Shown here: positions 27,161 to 36,561 of the stretch, in pieces
Layout: each line of letters opens with the position of its first letter
Numbering within the stretch: position 1 is the stretch's first letter
NCBI GenBank assembly: GCA_047518265.1
Contig: JAKZRG010000001.1
Span: 62,001 to 126,000, forward strand
Direction of reading: 5' to 3'
DNA: 64,000 bases
Origin: Oceanospirillum sp047518265
GTDB taxonomy: Bacteria > Pseudomonadota > Gammaproteobacteria > Pseudomonadales > Halomonadaceae
Notes under the pieces: model-generated
Databases searched by the model: none
Told to the model about the DNA's origin: nothing
What the model saw: the letters and a program-made list of their open reading frames with translations, nothing else
Position numbers and translations under genes: made by a program

Positions 27161-27649
27161 ATGCTTCCGGAAATTAACACCATCGTCTATGCCACGACTC
27201 TGGGTAAAAATACCCGCCCGGTATTTCGCCATGCGGTGAACTTGGCGCGTACCTACAATGCACGAATTATTATGGTGCATGCGTTGGAGCCAGTTAGTGA
27301 ATTTGGTCATGCGATTATTGAACACTATCTACCAAAAGAAGTGCTCGATGAGATCCATGATACGGGCATGGTACGTATTCGGGATAGCATGCAAGAGCGT
27401 GTTCAGGCTTTTCGTGATGAGGAGTTAAAGGATCTACCAGATGGTGATCAGCTAACCGTGGATATTGTAGTGACGGAAGCTAATCCTGATGAATTGATTC
27501 TGAAAACAGCTCAAGCAGAGCAAGCGGATATGATTGTGATTGGTTCGCATAGTCATCATGGTGTGTTTGGCCAAAAGCTGTTGGGTGATACTGCTCAGCA
27601 GGTTAGCCTACACAGCAAGATTCCTGTGCTTTTGGTGCCTAATAATTGA
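27161..27649 (+). CDS. Universal stress protein (UspA family)
   Basis: A 162-residue single-domain Usp protein. It has the alpha/beta fold signature with the C-terminal nucleotide loop GSHSHHGVFGQKLLGDTAQQV, close to the G2XG9XG(S/T) motif of ATP-binding members. Role is general stress adaptation; specific function unknown. It is ended by a strong terminator. Confidence 0.85.
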   Translation: MLPEINTIVYATTLGKNTRPVFRHAVNLARTYNARIIMVHALEPVSEFGHAIIEHYLPKEVLDEIHDTGMVRIRDSMQERVQAFRDEELKDLPDGDQLTVDIVVTEANPDELILKTAQAEQADMIVIGSHSHHGVFGQKLLGDTAQQVSLHSKIPVLLVPNN

Positions 27650-27681
27650 TTGTTAATCGTTAATTTTTTCCTGTGCTATTT

Positions 27682-27710
27682 GGGGGAGCTTCGGCTCCCC
27701 CTATTTTTAT
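27682..27710 (+). terminator. Rho-independent terminator after uspA
   Basis: An 8-bp GC-rich stem GGGGGAGC/GCTCCCCC closes a TTCG tetraloop and is followed by TATTTTTAT. This is the clearest intrinsic terminator in the window. Confidence 0.85.
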
Positions 27711-27808
27711 CTGAAAAATCTCGGCTTTTTTCAATCTTATTTCTTGTTCCCACGTGCGCTTGCATAGGAACCGATAATCTACTGGTGAACCATCAAGGGA
27801 TGTAAGTG

Positions 27809-28684
27809 ATGTTGGTAGAAAAACTATTATTAACGGTATTTCCTCTATTTGCCGTTGTGGCAGTGGGGGCCTTATATGGTCGCTGGAAGCATACGGATAT
27901 TGCTATTGCCAATCGTCTGAATATGGATGTATTTGTACCTGCTCTTGTTTTTTCTGTTCTGGCAGATAAATCGTTTGATCTGTTTGCTTATCAAGATTTG
28001 GCGTTAGCGGCCGGTGTCATTGTATTAGGTTCCGGTGTGGTGCTTTATCCGCTTGTTAAATTGATGGGATGGAATGCAAAGACCTTCTTGCCACCTATGA
28101 TGTTTAACAATACCGGTAATATGGGTATCCCTCTGATTGTTTTGGCTTTTGGTGAAGCCGCTTTACCGGCCGCGGTCATTGTTTTTATTGTAGAGATGTT
28201 ACTGCATTTTAGTGTGGGTCTTTACATTTTGGATCATAAAACCAAGCTGTCTGCTATGCTAAAAATGCCTGTGGTGCAGGCAACACTACTTGGTTTTGTC
28301 TTCAGTCTTATGGGTTGGTCGTTGCCAGAACCTTTAGCTATTCCTATGGATATGCTGGGACAGATTTCTATCCCTTTGATGTTATTCACTTTAGGGGTTC
28401 GGCTGTTATCTGTGGATCTATCGGATTGGCACATTGGCGTTACAGGCGCTTTGCTCTGTCCCCTTTCAGGGTTACTAATGGCGGCCGTTGCGGGAATGAT
28501 TTGGCAGTTTGATCATCAGCAATGGGCTATCTTGTTAGTTTTCAGTGTTCTACCACCTGCGGTGTTAAATTATATGGTGGCTGAACAATATACTCAGGAG
28601 CCTGCTCGTGTCGCTTCTATCGTCTTATTAGGCAATTTTGCCAGTGTACTGACACTGCCACTAGTATTGGCTTTTGTCCTGTAA
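27809..28684 (+). CDS. AEC family (auxin efflux carrier-type) transporter
   Basis: A 291-residue polytopic inner-membrane protein with about ten hydrophobic segments in two five-helix halves. NNTGNMGIPLIVLAFGEAA (about 104-122) and the second-half PPAVLNYMVAEQYTQEP are the conserved crossover motifs of the AEC/PIN family. Bacterial members carry carboxylates such as malate or lactate. The substrate is not readable; proximity to the lactate genes is only suggestive. The ATG at 27809 follows AAGGGA. Confidence 0.82.
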   Translation: MLVEKLLLTVFPLFAVVAVGALYGRWKHTDIAIANRLNMDVFVPALVFSVLADKSFDLFAYQDLALAAGVIVLGSGVVLYPLVKLMGWNAKTFLPPMMFNNTGNMGIPLIVLAFGEAALPAAVIVFIVEMLLHFSVGLYILDHKTKLSAMLKMPVVQATLLGFVFSLMGWSLPEPLAIPMDMLGQISIPLMLFTLGVRLLSVDLSDWHIGVTGALLCPLSGLLMAAVAGMIWQFDHQQWAILLVFSVLPPAVLNYMVAEQYTQEPARVASIVLLGNFASVLTLPLVLAFVL

Positions 28685-28865
28685 GAAGAGTAGGTTAGAG
28701 TGGCAAGACTTGATGTTCTGAGTTATACGTTTATATAAGTATTGTATAAGTGAAACGCCGAAATAAAAGTGTCTCTACAACAGATCGTCATTTTCTCTGG
28801 CTACTAGCCAAAGAATATCGAAATACTTTTATTTAGGTGTCTATGCCAGTTTGAGGACGTAATCC

Positions 28866-30401
28866 ATGCTGTTTAAACAGGACGATGCTGTGGCGGTGAC
28901 GGATACATTGCCACCTTGGAAAGTACTGATTGTGGATGATGAGCCTGATATCCACTCAGTGACTAAAATGGCACTGCGTAAGTTTCGTCTTAATGGACGG
29001 GGGCTTAGCTTTCTGCACGCTTATTCTGGCGCAGAAGCCAAGGAGATGATGGCGGATAATAAAGATATCGCCATTATATTTCTGGATGTCGTAATGGAGA
29101 CGGATGATGCAGGTCTTCAAGTCGCGAAATACGTTCGGGAAGAGCTAGGCAATCAGTTCAGTCGTATCGTTTTGCGTACGGGGCAGCCGGGGCAGGCACC
29201 AGAAAGCCGAGTGATTGTTGAATACGATATTAACGATTACAAAGAAAAAACTGAATTAGATAATAACAAGCTCTTTACCACCACCTATGCGGCGCTGAGA
29301 GCTTATCGAGATATCGAGCTGGTAGATGAAGCGCGTCGCTATCAAGAGCGCAGCCGTAAAGGTTTAGAGAGAGTGTTACATGCCTCTGCCAGTCTATTTG
29401 AACAACGTTCCCTAAAAGAATTTGCCAGTGGCTTATTGCTGCAAATTGCTTCCTTACTGCATGTGAGTGAAGACAGTGTCTTACTCCAAGTGGATGGCCT
29501 ATCAGGGTTGCAAGATCTTGTGGCTAATGAGTTAGATATTTTAGCCGCCAGTGGTTGTATGCAAGGCTTAACGGAGATGCCGCAGGAAGTGGTCGATGGC
29601 ATCCAAGCCGTGATGACCTCTCAACGCAGCCAGGTAATTAATGGCAGCTTTATCGGTTATTTCCCTAGTAAACAAGACAAGGTTACCCTGCTCTATATTA
29701 AAGGCATTAAGGATATGGATGAGCTGGATCAGCAGCTTGTGGATATCTTTTCCACCAATGTCAGCATTGCCTTTGAAAACCTGCTGTTAGATAAGGAGAT
29801 CGAAGATACTCAGGCTGAATTGATTCACCGTTTAGGTGATGTGGTTGAAAACCGCTCAAAAGAGGCGGCTAATCATGTGGTACGCATGTCTGAGTTCAGT
29901 TATGTCTTAGGCAAGGTAGCGGGCTTAACGGATAAGGATGCTGATCTTTTAAGAAAAGCCTCTCCGATGCATGATTTGGGCAAGATTGCGATTCCTGACT
30001 CTGTGCTGTTAAAACCCGGTAAATTGGATGGCGATGAATGGGAGTTGATGAAGTCCCATGCTCAGCTAGGCGCTGAGATATTATCCGGTTCAGAGCGTCC
30101 GTTATTGTATGCGGCATCAATCATAGCTGAGCAGCATCACGAGAAGTTTGATGGCAGTGGTTATCCTGAAGGGCGTAAGGGGAGTGATATCCATCTCTAT
30201 GCACGTATCGTCGCTATTGCGGATGTCTTTGATGCTCTGATCCACAAACGTTGTTACAAGGAGCCTTGGCCATTAGAGGAAGTATTAGAGCTGATTAAAT
30301 CAGAAAAGGGCAAGCATTTTGATCCTGAGCTGGTGGATCTGTTTATTGATAATATTGATCAAGTACTAGAAGTGAATAATAAATTTCCCGATCAGAGTTA
30401 A
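28866..30401 (+). CDS. Response regulator with DUF3369 and HD-GYP c-di-GMP phosphodiesterase domain
   Basis: A 511-residue protein. The receiver domain (about 18-145) has the DDE acidic pair and an Asp in IIFLDVVMETDD. Next comes a DUF3369 segment (about 165-320), then an HD-GYP domain with HDLGKIAIPDSVLLKPGKL, HAQLGAEIL and HHEKFDGSGYPEG, all canonical. It should hydrolyse cyclic di-GMP under control of a phosphorelay. No kinase is adjacent. It converges with the type I secretion operon; c-di-GMP often governs such adhesins, but that link is inference here. Confidence 0.9.
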   Translation: MLFKQDDAVAVTDTLPPWKVLIVDDEPDIHSVTKMALRKFRLNGRGLSFLHAYSGAEAKEMMADNKDIAIIFLDVVMETDDAGLQVAKYVREELGNQFSRIVLRTGQPGQAPESRVIVEYDINDYKEKTELDNNKLFTTTYAALRAYRDIELVDEARRYQERSRKGLERVLHASASLFEQRSLKEFASGLLLQIASLLHVSEDSVLLQVDGLSGLQDLVANELDILAASGCMQGLTEMPQEVVDGIQAVMTSQRSQVINGSFIGYFPSKQDKVTLLYIKGIKDMDELDQQLVDIFSTNVSIAFENLLLDKEIEDTQAELIHRLGDVVENRSKEAANHVVRMSEFSYVLGKVAGLTDKDADLLRKASPMHDLGKIAIPDSVLLKPGKLDGDEWELMKSHAQLGAEILSGSERPLLYAASIIAEQHHEKFDGSGYPEGRKGSDIHLYARIVAIADVFDALIHKRCYKEPWPLEEVLELIKSEKGKHFDPELVDLFIDNIDQVLEVNNKFPDQS

Positions 30402-30412
30402 AACTTATTATA

Positions 30413-30444
30413 GCTTCAGAGCCGATAATCTATGGCTCTGAAGC
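30413..30444. terminator. Bidirectional hairpin between converging genes
   Basis: A perfect 11-bp stem GCTTCAGAGCC/GGCTCTGAAGC with a 10-base loop lies between the converging HD-GYP gene and the HlyD-like gene. AT-rich flanks on both sides suit a bidirectional terminator ending the ten-gene minus-strand locus. Confidence 0.7.
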
Positions 30445-30470
30445 CTATATATTTACTGTACCTACCTATC

Positions 30471-31682
30471 TCATCGTTCACCAAAGGATTCTGATAGTGT
30501 TTTACGTAACGGTTTAAGAAGGTATTCCATCACAGTGCGTTCACCCGTTTTAATATCCAGCTGAGCTGTCATGCCAGGTAATATGTCTAGTTCTTTTCCG
30601 GTAGTTGTCACAACGGGATGGGTTGTTGTTGTAATATGCACACGATAATAAATCTCCTCTCCTTTACTGCTATCCTCCTTTAATGTATCAGCACTGACAT
30701 AGATAACTTCACCTTTTACACCACCAAAAATCGTATAGTCAAAGGGATCAAAGCGGATCGTGGCCTCAAGTCCTGGTCGAACTAGAGCGATATCGGTTGG
30801 ACTTACCTTTGCTTCAATAATGAGATCATCATCAATGGGGATAATTTGCATAAGCTCTTCACCTGCTCTTAATACCCCGCCAACAGTGGTAACACGGATA
30901 TTTTTTACAATGCCACGTACCTGAGCTTTAAATACACTGTCTTTAAGTTGTTGCTTTCTTTGAGTTAAAATTTGTTCATTTTGTGCTATCTCATTCTCTA
31001 CCTGCGTAAGTTCAGTGCTTGCTTCTTCCAGATATCTATTCTTTCGTACGATATATCTTGATTCGGCCTCATTTAATGCACGCTCGGTACGAATAACTTC
31101 AGAGCGATTAGCATCACCTGATCGAGCTAATTTTTTTACTAGATCAGTATCTTCTTTTGCCAGTTTGATGGCAGAACTAAGAACTCTGAGCTCTTCAGTC
31201 AGTCCATTACGCCTTTGTTTGAATAAAGATTTTTCAACCCTTACCTGATCAGAAAACTTTAGGAGATCTTTAGAAAACGTAAGCTTCTTTTCTCCAGTAA
31301 CTTCTGCACGTAAGCGTATTGCTTTGGTTTTTAGTGCTGATAGACGCGCTTCAATTTCTTTAACGGAAGCGCCAACACGAGTCTGATCGAGCAATGCTAA
31401 GACTTGTCCTTCTTCGACAGAGTCACCCTCTCGGACATTGAGTTTGGATAATACACCCCCATCGACAGATTGAATGACTTGAACTCGGCTACTGGCAATG
31501 ACTTCTCCAGACGCTTTTGCAACTTGATCGATATAATATTCCATCGCCCAGAATACAAAGCTAATAAAACCTGCTAGCAAGACAATAAGCACTAAGGAGT
31601 AATGTCTTTGATGGTAGGTTTCTAAGCTGGTGTCTTTCTTATTATCGAGGTCATCGTCAGAAAAATAGCTATCAAATAACAT
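30471..31682 (-). CDS. HlyD-type periplasmic adaptor of a type I secretion system
   Basis: A 403-residue membrane fusion protein. A single membrane helix lies at about 30-52, then a first biotinyl-lipoyl half (VIQSVDGGVLSKLNVREGDSVEEGQVLALLD), a long coiled coil (about 105-245), the second lipoyl half and the beta-barrel with the HlyD-family signature (PIDDDLIIEAKVSPTDIALVRPG, LDILPGMTAQLDIKTGERTVMEYLLKPL). It links the ABC exporter to the outer-membrane channel. It overlaps the exporter gene by 11 bases and is the last gene of the locus. Confidence 0.92.
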   Translation of the reverse strand: MLFDSYFSDDDLDNKKDTSLETYHQRHYSLVLIVLLAGFISFVFWAMEYYIDQVAKASGEVIASSRVQVIQSVDGGVLSKLNVREGDSVEEGQVLALLDQTRVGASVKEIEARLSALKTKAIRLRAEVTGEKKLTFSKDLLKFSDQVRVEKSLFKQRRNGLTEELRVLSSAIKLAKEDTDLVKKLARSGDANRSEVIRTERALNEAESRYIVRKNRYLEEASTELTQVENEIAQNEQILTQRKQQLKDSVFKAQVRGIVKNIRVTTVGGVLRAGEELMQIIPIDDDLIIEAKVSPTDIALVRPGLEATIRFDPFDYTIFGGVKGEVIYVSADTLKEDSSKGEEIYYRVHITTTTHPVVTTTGKELDILPGMTAQLDIKTGERTVMEYLLKPLRKTLSESFGER

Positions 31683-33951
31683 TATTTGGCCCCTTATTAG
31701 CGCCAGATTGCATAAAGCTCGGTATGTTTTTAGCGACAGGGTTTGCGGTTTGTTTAGGTTTACGGTTGATCATCTGGCCCATGACTTGTTCGGGCTTACC
31801 GTCTGCAATGATTTCACCGCGTTGCATCATAATGACTCGATTTGAAAATTGAGCGGCAAGAGCGGGACGATGAGTTGCTACCAATAATATATCGTCAGGC
31901 TGTACGTACTTTTGGATCGCTTTTAGTACTTGTTTTTCACTCTCGTTATCCAGTGATGCGGTGGGTTCATCCAGTAGCCATATCTTGGGTTGTGCTAAGA
32001 AAACTCGCCCTAAGCCTACTAACTGACGTTGACCTCCTGATAGCCCTTCCCCACCCTCGCTAATTGAAAGATCCATTCCGTGAGGGTTATCGGCTGCGAT
32101 ATGATCGATGCCTAGATCGTTGGATACATTCAAGAGGTGTGAATCTCTAACCGCACCAGATAATGCTAAATTACTGCGCAGAGTACCCTTAAAGAGATGG
32201 ACACTCTGAGGCAAATAACTGACTTGATCAGCGATGATATTTGGATCTATTTCCCATAAATCAGCCTGACCAAGGCGAATACGACCTTCAGAGGGACGGT
32301 ATAGCCCAGCCAATACTTTTAATAGGGTTGATTTACCTGAACCTATACTGCCCAAAAGAGCGACACGGTCACCTGATTTAAAACTCAATTGGTTAATATT
32401 CAGTTGTTGAATCGGGGATTCTGGGTAGCTAAAGCGTACACTCTGTAGTTCGATAGATTCTGGTGTTTCGTCCGGCATGAGAAGATTTTGGTCAGGTCTA
32501 CGTTCTGTTTCGAGTTGTAATACTTGGTTGACCATTTGTAGGGATTGGGAAACATTTTGCCATTGAGTCATGTACTGTACGCTTTGCGCAACAGGGGCAA
32601 TGACCCGGCCGCCCAAAATACTACAGGCTATTAAAGCTCCCATGGTGAGGTTACCGGCTTCAATCTGATGCACACCAACAACAATCGCTGCAATATAGGC
32701 ACAGGTGGCCATACTACCAGTGGACAGTGTTGCAATATTACTAATCGCTTTTTGGCGTACATTGTGACTGGATATCGTATCACTAACATCTTGCCATTCT
32801 TCAGAGAAGCGCCAGGTAGCATTATTGGTACGAATAGACTCTGTCCCTTGAATTGCATCAACCAGAAAGCCCTGGCGTTCATTAGAGCGTATCATTTGAT
32901 GTTTCAATAAATGACGCAGACGACGTTGCGTTATTAATCCTAAAATAACAGCTATAGGCAAGAGAGTAAGGTAGACGAAGCTAATAGGCCCACCAATAAT
33001 GGCAATGACACCAATAAATACTAAGGTGAAGGGCATATCCACCAAGGCAAATACAACACTGGAGGAGAAAAACTGGCGAACAGAATCCAAGCCTCGGATC
33101 TGAGCCGCTAAAGTACCTAAACTTCTTGGGCGGCTATCCAGCTGCAAGCGCATCACATGATCAAAAACCCGTTGAGAAATGGCTTTATCTACAGAGCAAG
33201 CCACGCTGTCTAGGATTCTTGCTCGGACGGTTTTTAATAGCCAATCAAGAATGACTAAAATCCCCATTCCCATAACCAGCGTCCATAGGGTGGCATAGGC
33301 GAGAGTGGGTACAACCCTATCATAGACTTGCATGGCGAAGAGAGAGGTGCCCACGGCGAGTATATTGATAATGACCGTGGCTATTATGACGTCCATTACC
33401 CAGCGCTTACTGCGGAATATTTCACTCCAAACCATGCGGGCGGCAATATTATCTTTTAACGACGTAAAACTCGGTTTTCTTTTTGCTTTAGGGGCCTGTA
33501 ACCAGAGCACGAGGCCTTCTTCCAGCATGGTCTCATTGAACTCATTTTGTTCACCCTCAGCATTGGTTAAGACGAGAGTATCCTGATTGATTCGTTCGAT
33601 GAGCTGCCATTGTTCTTGATAAAACAAAATCGCGGGTAGTTTACGTTGATCAAAACGACTCCAGCGTAACTGAGCTACCCGAATATCTTTGATTTGTAGG
33701 GTATTAAAGATAGCACTAATACGTTGTGTTGGACTCGCGCTTTCTAAATTCTCTTGTGCTTGCTGGCACGCGATATTTAAGGCGCCAGCCTGTATAGATA
33801 TTTTAAGCTTATCCAGTAATTGTTTGAGTACTGTCGCAGGTATCGGTTGCTGCAGAAAAGAGGTATCTAATTGATCCTGACCGCTCTGAGTTTGATTATT
33901 TTCGCCCTTAGCACTGCTTGATTGTGGGGCTGAGTTTTGTGTTGTGCTCAT
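31672..33951 (-). CDS. LapB-type ABC exporter of a type I secretion system
   Basis: A 759-residue ABC exporter. An N-terminal C39-like domain lacks the catalytic Cys context, so it binds but does not cut the substrate. Six membrane segments follow (about 185-460), then the ATPase with Walker A GSIGSGKST, signature LSGGQRQLVGLGR and Walker B WLLDEPTASLD. It powers export of unfolded substrate across both membranes. The frame extends to 34023, but the ATG at 33951 overlaps the TolC stop (ATGA), giving translational coupling, so I use it. The giant adhesin of the same locus is the obvious substrate. Confidence 0.9.
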   Translation of the reverse strand: MSTTQNSAPQSSSAKGENNQTQSGQDQLDTSFLQQPIPATVLKQLLDKLKISIQAGALNIACQQAQENLESASPTQRISAIFNTLQIKDIRVAQLRWSRFDQRKLPAILFYQEQWQLIERINQDTLVLTNAEGEQNEFNETMLEEGLVLWLQAPKAKRKPSFTSLKDNIAARMVWSEIFRSKRWVMDVIIATVIINILAVGTSLFAMQVYDRVVPTLAYATLWTLVMGMGILVILDWLLKTVRARILDSVACSVDKAISQRVFDHVMRLQLDSRPRSLGTLAAQIRGLDSVRQFFSSSVVFALVDMPFTLVFIGVIAIIGGPISFVYLTLLPIAVILGLITQRRLRHLLKHQMIRSNERQGFLVDAIQGTESIRTNNATWRFSEEWQDVSDTISSHNVRQKAISNIATLSTGSMATCAYIAAIVVGVHQIEAGNLTMGALIACSILGGRVIAPVAQSVQYMTQWQNVSQSLQMVNQVLQLETERRPDQNLLMPDETPESIELQSVRFSYPESPIQQLNINQLSFKSGDRVALLGSIGSGKSTLLKVLAGLYRPSEGRIRLGQADLWEIDPNIIADQVSYLPQSVHLFKGTLRSNLALSGAVRDSHLLNVSNDLGIDHIAADNPHGMDLSISEGGEGLSGGQRQLVGLGRVFLAQPKIWLLDEPTASLDNESEKQVLKAIQKYVQPDDILLVATHRPALAAQFSNRVIMMQRGEIIADGKPEQVMGQMINRKPKQTANPVAKNIPSFMQSGANKGPNNVI

Positions 33952-35225
33952 GGAGTCTGAATACCTGCCAGAGAATCTAGGCGTCCAGCCATTGCAGCCA
34001 AACGTAGGGATAGTATTAGCCAATCATTTTCAATTTGAGCTAATTGTATACGCTGTTCATTTAACTCTCGATGAGTATTTAAAACTTCCATCCAGGTTTT
34101 ACGCCCACTTTCGTACTGACGTAAAAAAGAGGCCCGAGTATTATCAATAGCAGCAACCGCTTCTTTTTGAGACTTCACAAGGCGGCTTTGCAGATTCAAA
34201 TTAATTTTTAACGAGTTAATTTGCCTTTGAATATCATTGACGCTGCTATCAAGCGCCCGTTGAGATACATCGAGCCTTGCAGTTGCCGCTTTAATACGAC
34301 CTTGCGTTGCAAACCCCAATCCCTCTAGCGTGCTTTCAATTACAATACCTGCGCGAGTTCGGTCAACATTATCGCCGACTTCAAGAAACTCCTGCTCTAC
34401 TTGAAAAGAGATTGTTGGATAAAGGGATATTTTTTCTTGTTTAACGTCCAGCTCAACAACCTTAAGCCGCTCTCTTTGGTAAAGCACATTAGGGTTAGAG
34501 GCCAGAACGCTTGCCGTTACTATGGGCTGATCAGTGAATAATTGTGGGTTGACGGGCTGTTGGGTATCCACAGAGATTTGAGTGAAGGCCTCTAATTCTG
34601 TTAAAACAACTTGCAGCTCGCCAATAATTTTTTCACGTGTCGTCTTAGCTTGGATCAATCGGGTGTTGGCAAGGTTAACATCCGCTTCGGAAGAAAGCTG
34701 TCCCCGTTGACGGCGGCTAATTCTTTGATACAAGTGTTCATGTTCAGTAATATTTTCTTCGCTGATCTTAAGCTTTTTTTGAATACCTTCTACTCGACCG
34801 TAAGCGACAGCTGTATTCTCTATGAGCTGGCGCTGTACCTTCAATAGAGAAAATTTTTCAGTTTGATAATTCACTTCCGTTTGTTCAATAGCGCTATCAA
34901 TTTTACCGAAAGCCCAAAGAGGTTGTTTCACTCTTAAAGTACCCTGAGTGACATCCTTATCTAAGGTGTTAGCTTGAGCGCTGATGGTCGGATAGCGAGA
35001 CGCTTTTGCGCTATCAATCGCATATTCATGTACTTGCAACTCATTTTTGGCACCCTCAATCTCTGGGTGATATTGAATCATTGCTTGCAATGCAGCACTC
35101 AGTCCCTGATCTAGTCCGGATGAATTTGCCTGACTATTAATGCTAAAAATACTAGCAGATGACCATAAAAGAACAGAGAGATAAGCCTTTAATTTGTGTT
35201 GGAAATCAATGTGTTTCTCTTTCAT
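33948..35225 (-). CDS. TolC-family outer-membrane channel (LapE/AggA type)
   Basis: A 425-residue protein with a signal peptide ending near residue 33 (SINSQA), then two repeats of the outer-membrane efflux fold rich in long helices. The QYHPEIEGAKNELQVHEYAIDSAKASRYPTIS segment and the late YESGRKTWMEVLNTHRELNEQRIQL segment are typical of type I secretion TolC proteins. It forms the exit duct for the adhesin. I use the ATG at 35225 because it gives the signal peptide; the ribosome site is weak. A hairpin (35253-35280) lies just upstream. Confidence 0.9.
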   Translation of the reverse strand: MKEKHIDFQHKLKAYLSVLLWSSASIFSINSQANSSGLDQGLSAALQAMIQYHPEIEGAKNELQVHEYAIDSAKASRYPTISAQANTLDKDVTQGTLRVKQPLWAFGKIDSAIEQTEVNYQTEKFSLLKVQRQLIENTAVAYGRVEGIQKKLKISEENITEHEHLYQRISRRQRGQLSSEADVNLANTRLIQAKTTREKIIGELQVVLTELEAFTQISVDTQQPVNPQLFTDQPIVTASVLASNPNVLYQRERLKVVELDVKQEKISLYPTISFQVEQEFLEVGDNVDRTRAGIVIESTLEGLGFATQGRIKAATARLDVSQRALDSSVNDIQRQINSLKINLNLQSRLVKSQKEAVAAIDNTRASFLRQYESGRKTWMEVLNTHRELNEQRIQLAQIENDWLILSLRLAAMAGRLDSLAGIQTP

Positions 35226-35252
35226 GATATTTATTCTTTTTGTGTTATTTTC

Positions 35253-35280
35253 AGATCCGGTTATCAAAAATTACGGATCT
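35253..35280. other. Intercistronic hairpin between P450 and tolC-like genes
   Basis: AGATCCG/CGGATCT form a 7-bp stem with a 14-base loop in the gap between the P450 stop and the TolC start. There is no clear T-run, so it may tune expression of the secretion genes rather than end the transcript. Confidence 0.35.
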
Positions 35281-35355
35281 ATAAGGTAGTTTTCTCAACT
35301 GTATCAGAAATAACCTACAAGCTATGTTGCTTTGGTTATTCATCTTATTGTGTAT

Positions 35356-36561
35356 TTACTGCTGTTTTTTTGTAAGGCGTAGTGTTTCTAGCCCGCGGAA
35401 AAAGGAATTGGTTCGCCAATTTGCTGTGGAATCTACTCGTTTCCATTCCATAAGATGAGGTATGAGTTTACTAAAAGCTGCTTTGGCCTCTTCGCGGGCT
35501 AATATTTTACCTAGACAATTATGAATGCCAAAGCCAAATGCTAGGTGCTGATTGGGCTCTCGTTCAATGTTGAATTGATCAGGATTTTCGAATTGATTTT
35601 CATCTCGATTGGCTGCTCCAATGATAACACCTACTTGTTGTCCTTCTTCCAGATCTATTCCTCCTATGGTTAGGGCCTCTGTGGTGATTCGAAATGAAGT
35701 TCTTTGTTCAGGACTTTCATAGCGGAGGATTTCCTCTATAGCTTGAGGTAAGAGTTCCGGTTGGTTGACCAGTTTATTAAGCTGTTCAGGGTGCTGGAGT
35801 AAAAGATAAGCACCATTGCCTAAGAGATTGATCGTTGTTTCATGACCAGAAAATAATAAAAAACCAACCATACCAATGAGTTCTGCCGGCTGTATTTTAT
35901 TCTCTTTTTCAGAGCTTATGAGGAAACTAAGCAAATCATCCGTGAGGTGTTGGCGCTTAGCTGCAATCAGCTGCTCCACATAAGACATAAACTCTGTTAA
36001 CGCCCTTTTTTGTTGTAATAAAATATCTTCAGTAATGCGAACAGAATCAAAACCCTCGCCAATTAGGAGGGACCAGCTTCTTATTTTAGGTATATCTGTT
36101 TCATTAATACCCACCATATGAGCAACAATATGAAGGGGGAGTGGTTCTGCAAAATCAGCCATAAAATCGATTTGGCTTTTCCCTGCCATCTTATCAATCA
36201 GCTTATCGATGGTGGTATCAAGAATCGGGGCGAGTTGTTTGATGTAGTTTTGCGAATAATAGTGGGCGACCAGGCGGCGTAAACGTAAATGATCAGCACC
36301 ATCCCTGTGCAACATATGTAGATCAAATGGGCTATTCGATCCTTTGGGGCGAATGGCCTGAATGCTTTTTGAAATAGTAGTGGTTTGCTTAAATAACTCT
36401 AGAGCTTCATGATAATTTGCAAATAGCCACACACCATCACTTGAACTATCTTGACGATGACCCAGCCACAAAGGTTGACCGGATGCTCGTATATCGGCAT
36501 AAAAGGGGTACGGGTTTTGAAAAAACTCTGGGCAATTTAGCTCTAATCCGATTGTCTTCAT
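35356..36561 (-). CDS. Cytochrome P450
   Basis: A 401-residue soluble bacterial P450. The I-helix oxygen-activation motif FSGHETT (about 235-241), the ExxR motif EEILRYE (about 275), and the heme loop FGFGIHNCLGKILAREEA with the axial Cys near 347 are all intact, so it should be a working monooxygenase. No ferredoxin or reductase gene is adjacent. Its ATG overlaps the stop of the hotdog gene (ATGA), so both are translated together. The substrate is unknown; placement inside an adhesin-secretion locus suggests it modifies the adhesin or a small molecule attached to it. Confidence 0.92.
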   Translation of the reverse strand: MKTIGLELNCPEFFQNPYPFYADIRASGQPLWLGHRQDSSSDGVWLFANYHEALELFKQTTTISKSIQAIRPKGSNSPFDLHMLHRDGADHLRLRRLVAHYYSQNYIKQLAPILDTTIDKLIDKMAGKSQIDFMADFAEPLPLHIVAHMVGINETDIPKIRSWSLLIGEGFDSVRITEDILLQQKRALTEFMSYVEQLIAAKRQHLTDDLLSFLISSEKENKIQPAELIGMVGFLLFSGHETTINLLGNGAYLLLQHPEQLNKLVNQPELLPQAIEEILRYESPEQRTSFRITTEALTIGGIDLEEGQQVGVIIGAANRDENQFENPDQFNIEREPNQHLAFGFGIHNCLGKILAREEAKAAFSKLIPHLMEWKRVDSTANWRTNSFFRGLETLRLTKKQQ

